Assembly: GCA_016779825.1 (NCBI GenBank)
Contig: JADHMX010000008.1
Span: 1 to 41,366, forward strand
Direction of reading: 5' to 3'
Source of the DNA: Synechococcus sp. BS301-5m-G53
GTDB lineage: Bacteria; Cyanobacteriota; Cyanobacteriia; PCC-6307; Cyanobiaceae
Length of the DNA: 41,366 bases
Part shown: positions 1 to 9,070 of the stretch, one piece after another
Position numbering within the stretch: the stretch's first letter is position 1
How the letters are laid out: the number at the start of each line of letters is the position of its first letter
Translations under genes and position numbers: made by a program
The notes under the pieces: generated by a model
Databases searched by the model: none
Told to the model about the DNA's origin: nothing
Seen by the model: only the letters and a program-made list of their open reading frames with translations

Positions 1-126
1 GCACGCCTCGAAGAGGATCAGGCCCAGGCGGAGGTGGACCGGATCCGTCAAACGCTCGGTCTGCCCTGCACAGACCCCATTCGCTGGGGTGCCGAGCCTC
101 TCCTCAGAGCCTTGGTCGAATGTTGA
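1..126 (+). CDS. C-terminal fragment of an upstream CDS (possibly DUF1611-family), 5' truncated
   Basis: Frame 1 is open from base 1 to TGA at 124-126: ARLEEDQAQAEVDRIRQTLGLPCTDPIRWGAEPLLRALVEC*. Family assignment is a weak recollection of DUF1611 C-termini. Confidence 0.55.
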   Translation, partial: ARLEEDQAQAEVDRIRQTLGLPCTDPIRWGAEPLLRALVEC

Positions 127-130
127 GAAG

Positions 131-203
131 GGCGAGCGAGGGGATTCGAACCCCCGAATAGCGGCGCCACAAGCCGCTGCCTTAACCACTTGGCGACGCC
201 CGC
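131..203 (-). tRNA. tRNA-His (GTG)
   Basis: Reverse complement GCGGGCGTCGCCAAGTGGTTAAGGCAGCGGCTTGTGGCGCCGCTATTCGGGGGTTCGAATCCCCTCGCTCGCC has a cloverleaf, T-loop GTTCGAATC and anticodon GTG. Confidence 0.95.
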
Positions 204-245
204 CGCGTCCGTGAGAATCTACCAACACGAGCCGCAGCCTGCCTG

Positions 246-677
246 GTGTCCCCTTCCTTGCGTCCGCGACGTGTGTCTGCAATGGCGCTGTTGGCGGGGG
301 GGGTCGCCATGGTCGGCTTGCTGTCCTTGGTGTTGTCCAATCCGTCCTTTGACGATTACGAGGCCCATGCCGGCGACCAGTTGGTCAAGTTGGGTGCCAA
401 GGAGCTGTGTGACGAGCCGACCCTGCCGATGGTGCTGCGTCTCTGGATTCGCAATTGCCCTGAGCTGATTGCGTCCCAGCGGGATGCCCTGGCGGCGCTG
501 GCCGGTCAGTTCACCACCCGTCGCAACCTGGTGGTGGCCAGCTTGTATTCCACCCGGATGGGGGGGCAAGAGTTGCTGCCGGGGCTGCGCCTTCCCGGAT
601 TCGATGTGCTGACCCTTGGCGTGGCAGGACGTTTTGTGATCCTCAGAACGGACGCAAGCGATGGTGCATCGAAGTGA
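246..677 (+). CDS. DUF4359-like small exported/membrane protein
   Basis: 143 aa ORF with an N-terminal hydrophobic segment; stop overlaps the next start (674). Confidence 0.65.
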   Translation: MSPSLRPRRVSAMALLAGGVAMVGLLSLVLSNPSFDDYEAHAGDQLVKLGAKELCDEPTLPMVLRLWIRNCPELIASQRDALAALAGQFTTRRNLVVASLYSTRMGGQELLPGLRLPGFDVLTLGVAGRFVILRTDASDGASK

Positions 678-1954
678 CCGATGTCTCCTCGCTTGAGGCC
701 CACCCGGGAAGCGGTGTCCTGGAGGCGTGGGCACCCCTGGGACTGCTGGACTTTGATCCCTTAACGCCCTCGCCCGAAATCGAGAAGCAGGGGCTGGTCC
801 CCGTGCGCCTTGCCTGGCATCAGGGGCGCTTGTGCGAGCTCAAACCCCTGTCCGCGGATCAATCCCCGCCGTCTCGGATGGTGCTGCCGCGATTGGTCGA
901 CTGCCATGTCCATTTGGACAAGGCCTACACCTGGGAGGAGCACCCCAACCTCAGCGGCAGTTATGGGGGTGCTCTGGACGCCAATCTGCAGGAGCACAAC
1001 AGCCGAACCGTGGCCTCCGTGCTCCAACGCGGAGAGCGGGCCATGGCGAGGGGTTTGGCCAATGGGCTGCGGGCCATGCGCAGCCATGTCGACAGTGGTG
1101 GCCCCGGCGCCGAGCCCAGCTGGGATGCACTGCTCACCCTTCAGCAGCGCTGGCGCGGCCGCATTGATCTTCAGCTGGTGGCTCTGGTGCCCTTGGAGTT
1201 CTGGGGGTCAGCTGAAGCCGAAGTTCTGGCGCGTCGCGTCGCCGCCAGCGGCGGCTGCCTTGGCGGTGTCCTGACCCCTCCCTGTGGATCAGCTGTGGTG
1301 ACCCAGCAGCTGGAGACGTTGTTGCGTCTGGCAGATCGCCACAACTGCGGCATCGATCTGCACATTGATGAGGCCGATCATGGTCCGGCTGAGGGCATGG
1401 TTCAGCTGCTGAAGGCTCTGCGGCGCGTACCGGTGCAGGTCCCTGTGACCTGCAGCCATGCCAGCAGTCTGTCCCTGCTGTCGGCACCACGCCTGACCCG
1501 CTTGGCAGAGCGCATGGCGGCCGCAAACCTTCGTGTGATCGCTTTGCCCCTCACCAATGCCTGGTTGCTGGCGCGGGCGGATGACGCCACCCCAATTCAG
1601 CGGCCGCAAGCTCCGATCCGTCAGTTGCAACGCTGCGGCGTTCCGGTGGCGGTGGCGGGTGACAACGTGGCTGATCCGTGGTTCCCCGGAGGCGACTTCG
1701 ATCCCTTGGCCTTGCTGGCAGCGTCGATGCCGTTGACCCAATTATTGCCTTGGCAGCGTCTTGGCCTGGCCCCCTTCACCACGGCACCCCCCGCCATTCT
1801 TCAGTTGGAGTGGGATGGGGTGCTGCGGGCCGGTGCTCCTGCAGATCTGATCTGCATGGAGGGCCAGGGATGGTCGGATCTGATCCGTTGCCCTCCGCAG
1901 CGCCAGGTTCTTGCGAACGGTCACTGGGTGTCGTCTTCGGGCGCTAGACCCTGA
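674..1954 (+). CDS. Amidohydrolase, cytosine deaminase-like
   Basis: 426 aa; motifs VDCHVHLDKAYTW, MRSHVDSG, DLHIDE, CSHASSL, AGDNVADPW are typical of CodA-like metal-dependent hydrolases. Confidence 0.85.
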   Translation: MTDVSSLEAHPGSGVLEAWAPLGLLDFDPLTPSPEIEKQGLVPVRLAWHQGRLCELKPLSADQSPPSRMVLPRLVDCHVHLDKAYTWEEHPNLSGSYGGALDANLQEHNSRTVASVLQRGERAMARGLANGLRAMRSHVDSGGPGAEPSWDALLTLQQRWRGRIDLQLVALVPLEFWGSAEAEVLARRVAASGGCLGGVLTPPCGSAVVTQQLETLLRLADRHNCGIDLHIDEADHGPAEGMVQLLKALRRVPVQVPVTCSHASSLSLLSAPRLTRLAERMAAANLRVIALPLTNAWLLARADDATPIQRPQAPIRQLQRCGVPVAVAGDNVADPWFPGGDFDPLALLAASMPLTQLLPWQRLGLAPFTTAPPAILQLEWDGVLRAGAPADLICMEGQGWSDLIRCPPQRQVLANGHWVSSSGARP

Positions 1955-1957
1955 CCA

Positions 1958-3322
1958 GTGTTCAGCCACGTCATGGGTCGCGCCGAAGCCTTCATTGCCC
2001 TGCGGCAAGCCCTCGGTTCGGTGCCCGATCTGGAGTTGTTGGATGAACCGGCGGAGCTTCAGCGCCATTCCCGGGATGCCTTCGAATACTCCCCCGTCCT
2101 GACGCCACAGCTCGAGTCCTGCCGTGCCGAGTTGGTGGTCCGTCCCCGCACGGTGGACGCCGTTGAACGGCTTGCCTCGGCCTGCGCTGAGCATCAGGTG
2201 CCCTTGACCCTGCGCGGCTCCGGTACGGGGAACTACGGCCAGTGTGTGCCCCTGCAAGGCGGCGTGGTGATGCTCACCACGGCCCTGCGGCAGATCCGAT
2301 CGATTGATCCGGCCACGGGGGTGGTGACCGTGGAGCCGGGGTGTGTGATGCGCGATCTGGATCAGGAGTTGCGTCGGCATGGACGCCAGCTGCGCTTGAT
2401 GCCCAGCACCTGGCGTAGCGCCACCATCGGCGGTTTTGTTGCAGGCGGCTCCGGTGGCATCGGTTCGTTGCGTTGGGGCTTTCTGCGTGATCCAGGCCAC
2501 CTGCTCGGAATGGAGGTCGTACCGCTCTGCCCTGATGCCCACCGCCATCAGATCGGTGAGATGGATGCCGAAGCCTTGAACCATGCCTACGGCACCAACG
2601 GCATCATCACGGCCCTCAGCCTGGCCACCGCTCCAGCGGTGAACTGGCACCAGGTGACTGTGGACTGCGACGCCTGGGAGCAGGCGATCGAGTTGATGCA
2701 CAGGATCGCGGCATCCGCTGTTGATCTCCATTTGGTCACCCTGCTGGAACAGCCGCTGCTGTCGCGGATGCCCGGCTGGGGGGGGGCTGCCGTTTCGGCG
2801 CACCGGCTGTTGGTTCTCGTCGCACCCGATGGGCTCACCAGCCTGCGACGCATGGCGCAGTCAGCGGGAGCCACGCTGCGGGATCTCGGACCAGAAGATC
2901 TCTCTGGGGGGAATGGATTACGCGAGTTGAGTTGGAATCACACCACCCTGCATGTACGGGCCTCCGAGCCTGGATGGACCTACCTGCAGATGCTGTTGCC
3001 GCAACCGGAGGCTCCCGCCATCGCTGCATTGAGGCAGCGTTGGGGAGAGAGCCTCATCTGGCATCTCGAGCTGGTGCGTCAGCAGGGCTGTCCTCGCTTG
3101 GCGGCCCTGCCGCTGGTGCGCTGGCAGGGGCCGGATCAGCTGAACCGGTTGATGGAGGACTGCAGGGCTGCGGGTGCCGTCTTGTTCAACCCCCACGTGA
3201 TCACCGTGGAAGACGGTGGACTTGGTGTGATCGATGCCGATCAGGTGGCGGCCAAGCAGCGCTTTGATCCTGCCGGCCTGCTCAATCCAGGCAAGCTGCG
3301 GGGTTGGGAGGAGCGCTCCTGA
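1958..3322 (+). CDS. FAD-binding oxidoreductase (GlcD/FAD_binding_4 type)
   Basis: 454 aa; PRTVDAVERLASACAEHQVPLTLRGSGTGNYGQCVPLQGGVVM is a PCMH-type FAD-binding signature. Confidence 0.88.
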   Translation: MFSHVMGRAEAFIALRQALGSVPDLELLDEPAELQRHSRDAFEYSPVLTPQLESCRAELVVRPRTVDAVERLASACAEHQVPLTLRGSGTGNYGQCVPLQGGVVMLTTALRQIRSIDPATGVVTVEPGCVMRDLDQELRRHGRQLRLMPSTWRSATIGGFVAGGSGGIGSLRWGFLRDPGHLLGMEVVPLCPDAHRHQIGEMDAEALNHAYGTNGIITALSLATAPAVNWHQVTVDCDAWEQAIELMHRIAASAVDLHLVTLLEQPLLSRMPGWGGAAVSAHRLLVLVAPDGLTSLRRMAQSAGATLRDLGPEDLSGGNGLRELSWNHTTLHVRASEPGWTYLQMLLPQPEAPAIAALRQRWGESLIWHLELVRQQGCPRLAALPLVRWQGPDQLNRLMEDCRAAGAVLFNPHVITVEDGGLGVIDADQVAAKQRFDPAGLLNPGKLRGWEERS

Positions 3323-3325
3323 GGA

Positions 3326-3838
3326 TCAGCAGCCCAGACTGTCGAACGTGGCGACGCCCGTGCTGGGGTTGATGCCATCGGCTTCGCGGCAAAGCCGGCG
3401 TTGATCATCACGATCGAGAAGGGCGTCAGTGAAATCGGCCCCCTCGATCTGAGCGTTGCTGAAGCTGCTGCCCGACGCAATGATCCCGGTGAGGATGGCG
3501 TTGCGGAGATCGGTCGCGACGAAGTCGGCGCGATCCATCAGAGCATCGGAGAGGTCAGCGCCTTCGAAATCAGCTTCGGCGAAGGCCCCCTGGGTCAGGA
3601 TCGCCCCATGCAGGTTCGCGCCTCGGAAGTTCGCTCCCCGGCCTACGGCTCCCGCAAAAGATGTGTTGGCCAGGTTCTGCCCCTCGAAGTCACCGTTGCT
3701 CTGGTTGGTGAGCGTGTAGTCCACCTTTTCCTGGAACAGGGCTCGGTCCTGCAGGCCCACCCCGGCGGAGGTGTCCAGGGCTAGGACCGGCCCTCCCAAG
3801 AACAGAAGGGGCAGGAGAAGGCTGAGCAGCCAGGACAT
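3326..3838 (-). CDS. Pentapeptide-repeat protein with signal peptide
   Basis: 170 aa from ATG at 3838: MSWLLSLLLPLLFLGGPVLALD... followed by repeated A(D/N)FxGA units. The 312 aa track ORF runs antisense-like into folC and is trimmed here. Confidence 0.85.
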   Translation of the reverse strand: MSWLLSLLLPLLFLGGPVLALDTSAGVGLQDRALFQEKVDYTLTNQSNGDFEGQNLANTSFAGAVGRGANFRGANLHGAILTQGAFAEADFEGADLSDALMDRADFVATDLRNAILTGIIASGSSFSNAQIEGADFTDALLDRDDQRRLCREADGINPSTGVATFDSLGC

Positions 3839-3867
3839 TCGCACCACAATCCGCGCGCAAGCTGAGC

Positions 3868-5082
3868 TCACTCTGCCGTTACAACGCCGCGAGCGAACAG
3901 GTCGCCGATCAGATACAGCGATCCGGCAACAATCGGCATTGGTGTCGGCCATCCAGCGCTGCTGAGTTGGTTCAGCACGGTTTCGAGGCTGTCGGCCTCC
4001 TGCAGCTGGTTGCCGAGCTGAGGGAGTTTCTGGAGGAGAGCCGCCCGGCTCCAGCTCTTGTGGCTCGGCACTGGAATGATCCAGGCCTGGTCCTGGGGCT
4101 GCAGCAAGACCTCGAGCATGGCGACGGCGTCTTTGTGGGCCTGAATCGCCAGAATCCACACCACCCCCTTGGATGCATTGGGCCATTGATCGCGTTCCTG
4201 GGCCAGTTGCACCGCCGCGGGTGGATTGTGGGCTCCGTCCAGGCGCAGCCGATGCTTCATCCAATGCACGGTCTGCAGGCGACCGGGCCAGCGGGCTGCC
4301 GAAAAACCCTCACGGATCACAGCCTCAGGCAGCGTCCAGCCCAAGCCTGATAAGGCCTGCAAAGCCCCCAAGGCCACAGCGGCGTTGCAGCGTTGGATCT
4401 CGCCGGGCAGACCCAGTTGCCAACTTGAATTCAGAGGCTTCACCCACTGCAGGTTCGCCTGTTGCGTCCGGCAGGTCTCCTCCAGGACGGTTTGCACGGC
4501 GAGGTGTTGCTCACCGCTGATCACGGTGGCGTGGGGCGGGATTGCTGCTGCTTTCTCCCTGGCGATGGCGGTGAGGCTGTGGCCGAGGTGCTCACAGTGA
4601 TCCAGGCCGATATTGGCGACGGCAATCACAGGGCGACGGGGATGCGCCGTGGTCGCGTCAAGCCTCCCCCCCAGGCCCACCTCCAACACCAGGAGCTCAC
4701 AGGCGTGCCGCTGAAACTCCAACAAGGCTGCGGTCACGAGCAGTTCAAAAGGGGTTAGCCGATGCCGTTCATGCAGGGGTTGGAGGTCCTGCAACTGGGA
4801 GCGCAGCGTCTCAACGGCAATGGGAGCTCCCTGGATTCGGATGCGTTCGCACCAGCTCACCAGGTGCGGGGAGGTGGTGACTCCGCAGCGCAATCCAGCA
4901 GCACAGAGGGCTGATTCGAGAAAGCTGACGATGGACCCCTTCCCGTTGGTGCCGAGCACCTGAATCGCGGCAAGCGACTGACAGGGATGGTCGAGGTCGT
5001 GGAGGGCCGCATGCATCCGATCCAACTGCAGATCCATGCCACGCAGATCGAAGCGTGGGATCAGATCCGAGAGATCGTCCAC
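3868..5082 (-). CDS. folC: Bifunctional folylpolyglutamate synthase / dihydrofolate synthase
   Basis: 404 aa; VLGTNGKGSIVSFLESAL, TTSPHLVSWCERIRIQG, EVGLGGRLDATT, LDGAHNPPA motifs. Confidence 0.95.
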   Translation of the reverse strand: MDDLSDLIPRFDLRGMDLQLDRMHAALHDLDHPCQSLAAIQVLGTNGKGSIVSFLESALCAAGLRCGVTTSPHLVSWCERIRIQGAPIAVETLRSQLQDLQPLHERHRLTPFELLVTAALLEFQRHACELLVLEVGLGGRLDATTAHPRRPVIAVANIGLDHCEHLGHSLTAIAREKAAAIPPHATVISGEQHLAVQTVLEETCRTQQANLQWVKPLNSSWQLGLPGEIQRCNAAVALGALQALSGLGWTLPEAVIREGFSAARWPGRLQTVHWMKHRLRLDGAHNPPAAVQLAQERDQWPNASKGVVWILAIQAHKDAVAMLEVLLQPQDQAWIIPVPSHKSWSRAALLQKLPQLGNQLQEADSLETVLNQLSSAGWPTPMPIVAGSLYLIGDLFARGVVTAE

Positions 5083-6264
5083 TCAGCTGACGCTGGAGAG
5101 GGTTGCCGCCAGGCGGCGCAGCAGTTCGCGGACCTCGCGTTTGTTGATGGTCAGAGGGGGAACCATGCGCAGCACCGAGGGGCCGGCCGCCACCAGCAGC
5201 AGCCCGTGATCGATGGCGGCTTTTGCCAGCTCAGGGGCCGTCCAGCTGCTGCCCTCCCGGATCACGATGCCCTGCAGCAGGCCCCAGCCCCGCACACCCA
5301 GCAGGTGCTCGGGGAAGCAGTTCACCAGTTCTTGAAGTCCGTCACGCAGCTGTTCTCCTCGGACGGTGACGTTGTTCAGCAGTCCCCGTCGTTCGATTTC
5401 GGTGGCCACCGTCAACCCCGCCCGGCAGGCGAAGGGATTGCCACCAAAGGTGCTGGCGTGGTCTCCAGGTTCAAACACATCAGCAGATGCCTTCACCAGC
5501 AGGGCACCGATGGCATGGCCACCACCCAGGCCCTTGGCCAGGGTGAAGGCGTCAGGGGTGATGCCCAGCTGCTCGTAGCCCCATAGGCGCCCGCTGCGTC
5601 CCATGCCCACCTGCACCTCATCGAGGATCAGCAGGATGTTTCGCTGCGTGCAGATCTCGCGCAGGCGTGAGAAAAAGGCGCGGTCCCCTGGATTGACTCC
5701 CCCTTCACCCTGCAGGGGTTCAATCAGCACAGCCGCGATGGAAGGGCCTGCTTTTTCATGGCGGCTGATCAGGGCTTCCAGGGCCGCCAGATCGTTGTAG
5801 GGGAAGTAGTCAAATCCGGCCACCATGGGCTCAAAACCCTTGTGGTACTTGGGTTGACCGGTGGCAGTGACCGCCGCGAGGGTGCGGCCGTGAAAGCTGG
5901 CTGCTGCTGTGAGGATCACGGGCTGTTCGATGCCGCGCCGTTGGTGGCCGTGTTTGCGGGCCAACTTGATTGCCGCTTCGTTGGCTTCGGCGCCGGAATT
6001 GCAGAAGAAGACGCTGTCGGCACAGCTGTGGTTGACCAGCCAGCTGGCCAGCTGCTCTTGCTCAGGAATCCGATAGAGATTCGACACGTGCTGGAGCCGT
6101 CCCAGCTGTTTGTGCAGAGCGCGCTGCATCACCCCGTCGCTGTGGCCCAGGGTGCAAGTGGCAATGCCAGCCACGGCATCCAGGTAACGGCGCCCTTCGG
6201 TGTCCTTTACCCAGCAGCCCTTCCCTTTGGCCAGGGCCAGAGGGAAACGGCCGTAGGTGTTCAT
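5083..6264 (-). CDS. argD: Acetylornithine aminotransferase
   Basis: Class-III aminotransferase: NSGAEANEAAIKLAR, LDEVQVGMGRSG, TLAKGLGGGHAIGA, STFGGNPFACRAG. Start set to ATG at 6264 because the longer track ORF reads through a tRNA. Confidence 0.95.
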   Translation of the reverse strand: MNTYGRFPLALAKGKGCWVKDTEGRRYLDAVAGIATCTLGHSDGVMQRALHKQLGRLQHVSNLYRIPEQEQLASWLVNHSCADSVFFCNSGAEANEAAIKLARKHGHQRRGIEQPVILTAAASFHGRTLAAVTATGQPKYHKGFEPMVAGFDYFPYNDLAALEALISRHEKAGPSIAAVLIEPLQGEGGVNPGDRAFFSRLREICTQRNILLILDEVQVGMGRSGRLWGYEQLGITPDAFTLAKGLGGGHAIGALLVKASADVFEPGDHASTFGGNPFACRAGLTVATEIERRGLLNNVTVRGEQLRDGLQELVNCFPEHLLGVRGWGLLQGIVIREGSSWTAPELAKAAIDHGLLLVAAGPSVLRMVPPLTINKREVRELLRRLAATLSSVS

Positions 6265-6277
6265 CACAGCGGATGGA

Positions 6278-6360
6278 TGGGAGCCGGGGGACTTGAACCC
6301 CCAAGACCAGTGGCCGGCTGATTTTGAGTCAGCTGCGTCTACCAATTCCGCCAGGCTCCC
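6278..6360 (-). tRNA. tRNA-Leu (CAA)
   Basis: Reverse complement GGGAGCCTGGCGGAATTGGTAGACGCAGCTGACTCAAAATCAGC...GGTTCAAGTCCCCCGGCTCCCA; class II tRNA with long variable arm, anticodon loop CTCAAAA. Confidence 0.95.
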
Positions 6361-6393
6361 GCACAGCGATTGTATTGATTGAAGGGCCCCGTT

Positions 6394-7698
6394 TCAGGGG
6401 ATGTTGCGCTTCACCTCAGCGCCCACAGAACTGAGCTTGGCTTCGAGGTCGTCATAACCCCGATCGAGGTGCTTCAGACCAGACACTTCTGTGATCCCCT
6501 TGGCTGAGAGGCCAGCCAGGACCATGGCGGCGGCTGCACGGAGGTCTGTGCCGGTGACGGGGGCAGCGCTGAGCTGGGCAACGCCCTCAACGATGGCGGT
6601 GCTGCTTTCCAGACGGATGGATGCGCCCATTCGTTGCAGTTCGGCCACGTGCTGCAACCGGTTTTCGTAGATCTTTTCGCTGATCACGCTGGTTCCCTTG
6701 GCCGTACACATCAGGGCCATGAACGGTGCCTGAAGATCGGTCGGGAATCCTGGAAAAGGTTGGGTGGTGATGTCCACGGCATGGATCTCGCCAGGGGTGA
6801 TCGTGACGGACCTCCCGTTGATTTCGATGCTGCATCCGCAGTCGCGGAGCTTCTGGAGCACAGCGCTGAGATGCTCGGGAATAACGGGCTCCACCACCAG
6901 TGGCGAGCGGGTGATTGCCGCAGCCATCAAGAAGGTTCCGGCTTCGATCCGATCGGGAATCACCGGATAGTTGCTGCAACCCCGGAGCCGCTCTACCCCT
7001 TCGACGGTGATCACCGGGCCGCCAGCGCCGGTGATGCGCGCTCCCATGGTGTTGAGCAGATTGGCCAGGTCCTGCACTTCAGGTTCCTGGGCGGCGTTTT
7101 CAATGGTGGAGACCCCTTCCGCCAGAACGGCAGCCATCAGAATGGTCTCCGTGGCGCCGACGCTGGGGCAGTCGAGCACGATTTGAGCACCAGACAGGCG
7201 CTTTCTGCTGCCAGGAACTGAGGCTGAGACAATCCCGTGCTCGACGTTGACGACGGCCCCGAGGGCCTTCAGGCCGCGGATGTGTTCGATGACGGGACGA
7301 GCGCCAATGCGGCAGCCACCGGGAAGGGGAACCCGGGCGTGTCCCAATCGTCCCAGCAGAGGTCCGATGCTGAAGAAGCTGGCACGAAGACTGTTGACCA
7401 GTTCATAAGGAGGAGCAGAGCCGCTGAGCTCGGCTGCGGTGAGACGGATCCGGTCGGAGGCTCGATCCACCTGCACGCCCAGAGATTCAAGGATGGCGCT
7501 CATGCCATCGATGTCGGTCAGGGACGGGATGTTGGTGAGTTCAACCGTCTCCGAGCTGAGAAGGCTGGCGGTCATCAGCACCAGAGCAGAGTTCTTCGCA
7601 CCGCTGACGCGAAGTGTTCCTTTTAATCCATGGCCACCGCTCACATTCAGGCGTTGCTTGAGACTCTCCTGAGACGCTTCTGCAACGGCCATCATCAA
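6394..7698 (-). CDS. murA: UDP-N-acetylglucosamine 1-carboxyvinyltransferase
   Basis: 434 aa; SGAKNSALVLMTASLL, PGGCRIGARPVIEHI, CPSVGATETILMAAVLAEG, DLRAAAAMVLAGL. Confidence 0.97.
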   Translation of the reverse strand: MMMAVAEASQESLKQRLNVSGGHGLKGTLRVSGAKNSALVLMTASLLSSETVELTNIPSLTDIDGMSAILESLGVQVDRASDRIRLTAAELSGSAPPYELVNSLRASFFSIGPLLGRLGHARVPLPGGCRIGARPVIEHIRGLKALGAVVNVEHGIVSASVPGSRKRLSGAQIVLDCPSVGATETILMAAVLAEGVSTIENAAQEPEVQDLANLLNTMGARITGAGGPVITVEGVERLRGCSNYPVIPDRIEAGTFLMAAAITRSPLVVEPVIPEHLSAVLQKLRDCGCSIEINGRSVTITPGEIHAVDITTQPFPGFPTDLQAPFMALMCTAKGTSVISEKIYENRLQHVAELQRMGASIRLESSTAIVEGVAQLSAAPVTGTDLRAAAAMVLAGLSAKGITEVSGLKHLDRGYDDLEAKLSSVGAEVKRNIP

Positions 7699-7845
7699 TG
7701 CGGTGATCCCCTATGTCTGGATTTTGACAACAGTCTTTGAGACCGTCTAGACGGCCGGCGTTCAAAGTGGACAGTTTGTGATGGAGGCGAGGCAGCCCGG
7801 GATCGGCGATGCCTTATGTTCATTCCGTCGAATATCGACGCGCCA

Positions 7846-7929
7846 GCGGATGTGGCGGAATTGGTAGACGCGCTAGTTTCAGGTACTAGTGGTGGCAACA
7901 TCGTGGGAGTTCAAGTCTCCCCATCCGCA
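7846..7929 (+). tRNA. tRNA-Leu (CAG)
   Basis: GCGGATGTGGCGGAATTGGTAGACGCGCTAGTTTCAGGTACTAGTGG...GTTCAAGTCTCCCCATCCGCA; anticodon loop TTCAGGT, class II variable arm. Confidence 0.95.
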
Positions 7930-7961
7930 CTAACTTTGTTGGGTAGCAACGCCCGACAATC

Positions 7962-8210
7962 ATGATCGTTCTCAAGATCTCTAACTCATCGGAAGTGGTT
8001 GCTTCCAAGGTTGGAAAGTTCATTGAGCTCCTCACCCCTGACTCCATCGATCACACAACCGTTGAGGATCAGGTGATCAAAAAGATGATCGAAAACCTTG
8101 CAGCGGAAGGAATCAAGGGTGAAATCGCAGCCATCAATGGCCTCGAGCTCGATGGCGAAAATCTGAGCGTTCACAAGGGCTTGAACGTGCGCAAACACGC
8201 AGCGTTCTGA
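7962..8210 (+). CDS. Conserved hypothetical protein (82 aa)
   Basis: Compact ORF after tRNA-Leu; protein-like composition; no domain recognised. Confidence 0.7.
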   Translation: MIVLKISNSSEVVASKVGKFIELLTPDSIDHTTVEDQVIKKMIENLAAEGIKGEIAAINGLELDGENLSVHKGLNVRKHAAF

Positions 8211-8317
8211 GTCGTTCTCTGGATTCCTCCTCCCCCCTGATTAGCAGCCGACGCAATCCCCTGGTCAAACGGCTGCGAACCCTGGCCACCCGCGCAGGGC
8301 GAGAGGGCGAGGGGCTG

Positions 8318-9070
8318 TTGCTTCTCGAGGGCACCCACCTGTTGCAGGAAGTTCTCAGGCAGGGCGACGCACCCGAGGAAATCATCGCGACTGAAGCCTG
8401 GTTGCAAGGCCATTCGGCCCTGGCAGAACGTTGTTCCCAGGCCCGATGGCGGATCGTCACCGATGAAGTGCTGAGGGCAGCCCTCACGACGGTCACGCCC
8501 GATGGGGTTGCCTGCTTGAGCTCCCTAGACGCTCTTCCCACCGTTCCGTCAGAGCTGGATTTTGTCTTGGTGCTGGATCGAATTCAGGATCCCGGCAACC
8601 TGGGCACCCTGTTGCGGACGGCGCTTGCCGCAGATGTCAACGCGGTCTGGATGGGGGCTGGTGTGGACCCCTTGGGCACGAAGGTGTTGCGGGCCTCAGC
8701 CGGTGCTCTGCTGCAACTGCCGCACCAACGCTTTGGCCCCAGCGAAGCGATGGCGATTCCCCTGCTTCAGCAGGAACTAAAACAGCTACGAGCCTCGGGA
8801 GTGCAGGTTGTGGCCACCCTGGTGCCTGATCCGACCCAGGTGGATCCTCCGATGCCTTACTGGGATCTCGACTGGACGCTGCCGACGGCGCTGGTGTTGG
8901 GCACCGAAGGTGCGGGTCTTCATCCAGATCTGCAGGCCTGCTGTAGCCATGCCGTCACGCTTCCCCACAGCTCAAGGGTGGAATCCCTGAATGTGGCGTC
9001 TGCCGCTGTTCCTCTCCTCCTGGAGCGGCGAAGGGCGACAATGACCGCCACATCGCAGCAGTTCGGGTGA
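8318..9070 (+). CDS. TrmH/SpoU-family RNA methyltransferase (true start probably upstream of 8318)
   Basis: LVLDRIQDPGNLGTLLRTALAA, GTKVLRASAGALLQLP, LVLGTEGAGLHPDL, SLNVASAAVPLLLERRR are SpoU motifs. Confidence 0.92.
   Translation: MLLEGTHLLQEVLRQGDAPEEIIATEAWLQGHSALAERCSQARWRIVTDEVLRAALTTVTPDGVACLSSLDALPTVPSELDFVLVLDRIQDPGNLGTLLRTALAADVNAVWMGAGVDPLGTKVLRASAGALLQLPHQRFGPSEAMAIPLLQQELKQLRASGVQVVATLVPDPTQVDPPMPYWDLDWTLPTALVLGTEGAGLHPDLQACCSHAVTLPHSSRVESLNVASAAVPLLLERRRATMTATSQQFG

Noticed and set aside
3839-4264. N-terminal extension of the pentapeptide protein (312-aa track ORF)
   Set aside because: Overlaps folC on the same strand in another frame. A clean signal-peptide start exists at 3838.
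6265-6345. N-terminal extension of ArgD (MVDAADSKSAGHWSWGF...)
   Set aside because: It is the translated tRNA-Leu sequence.
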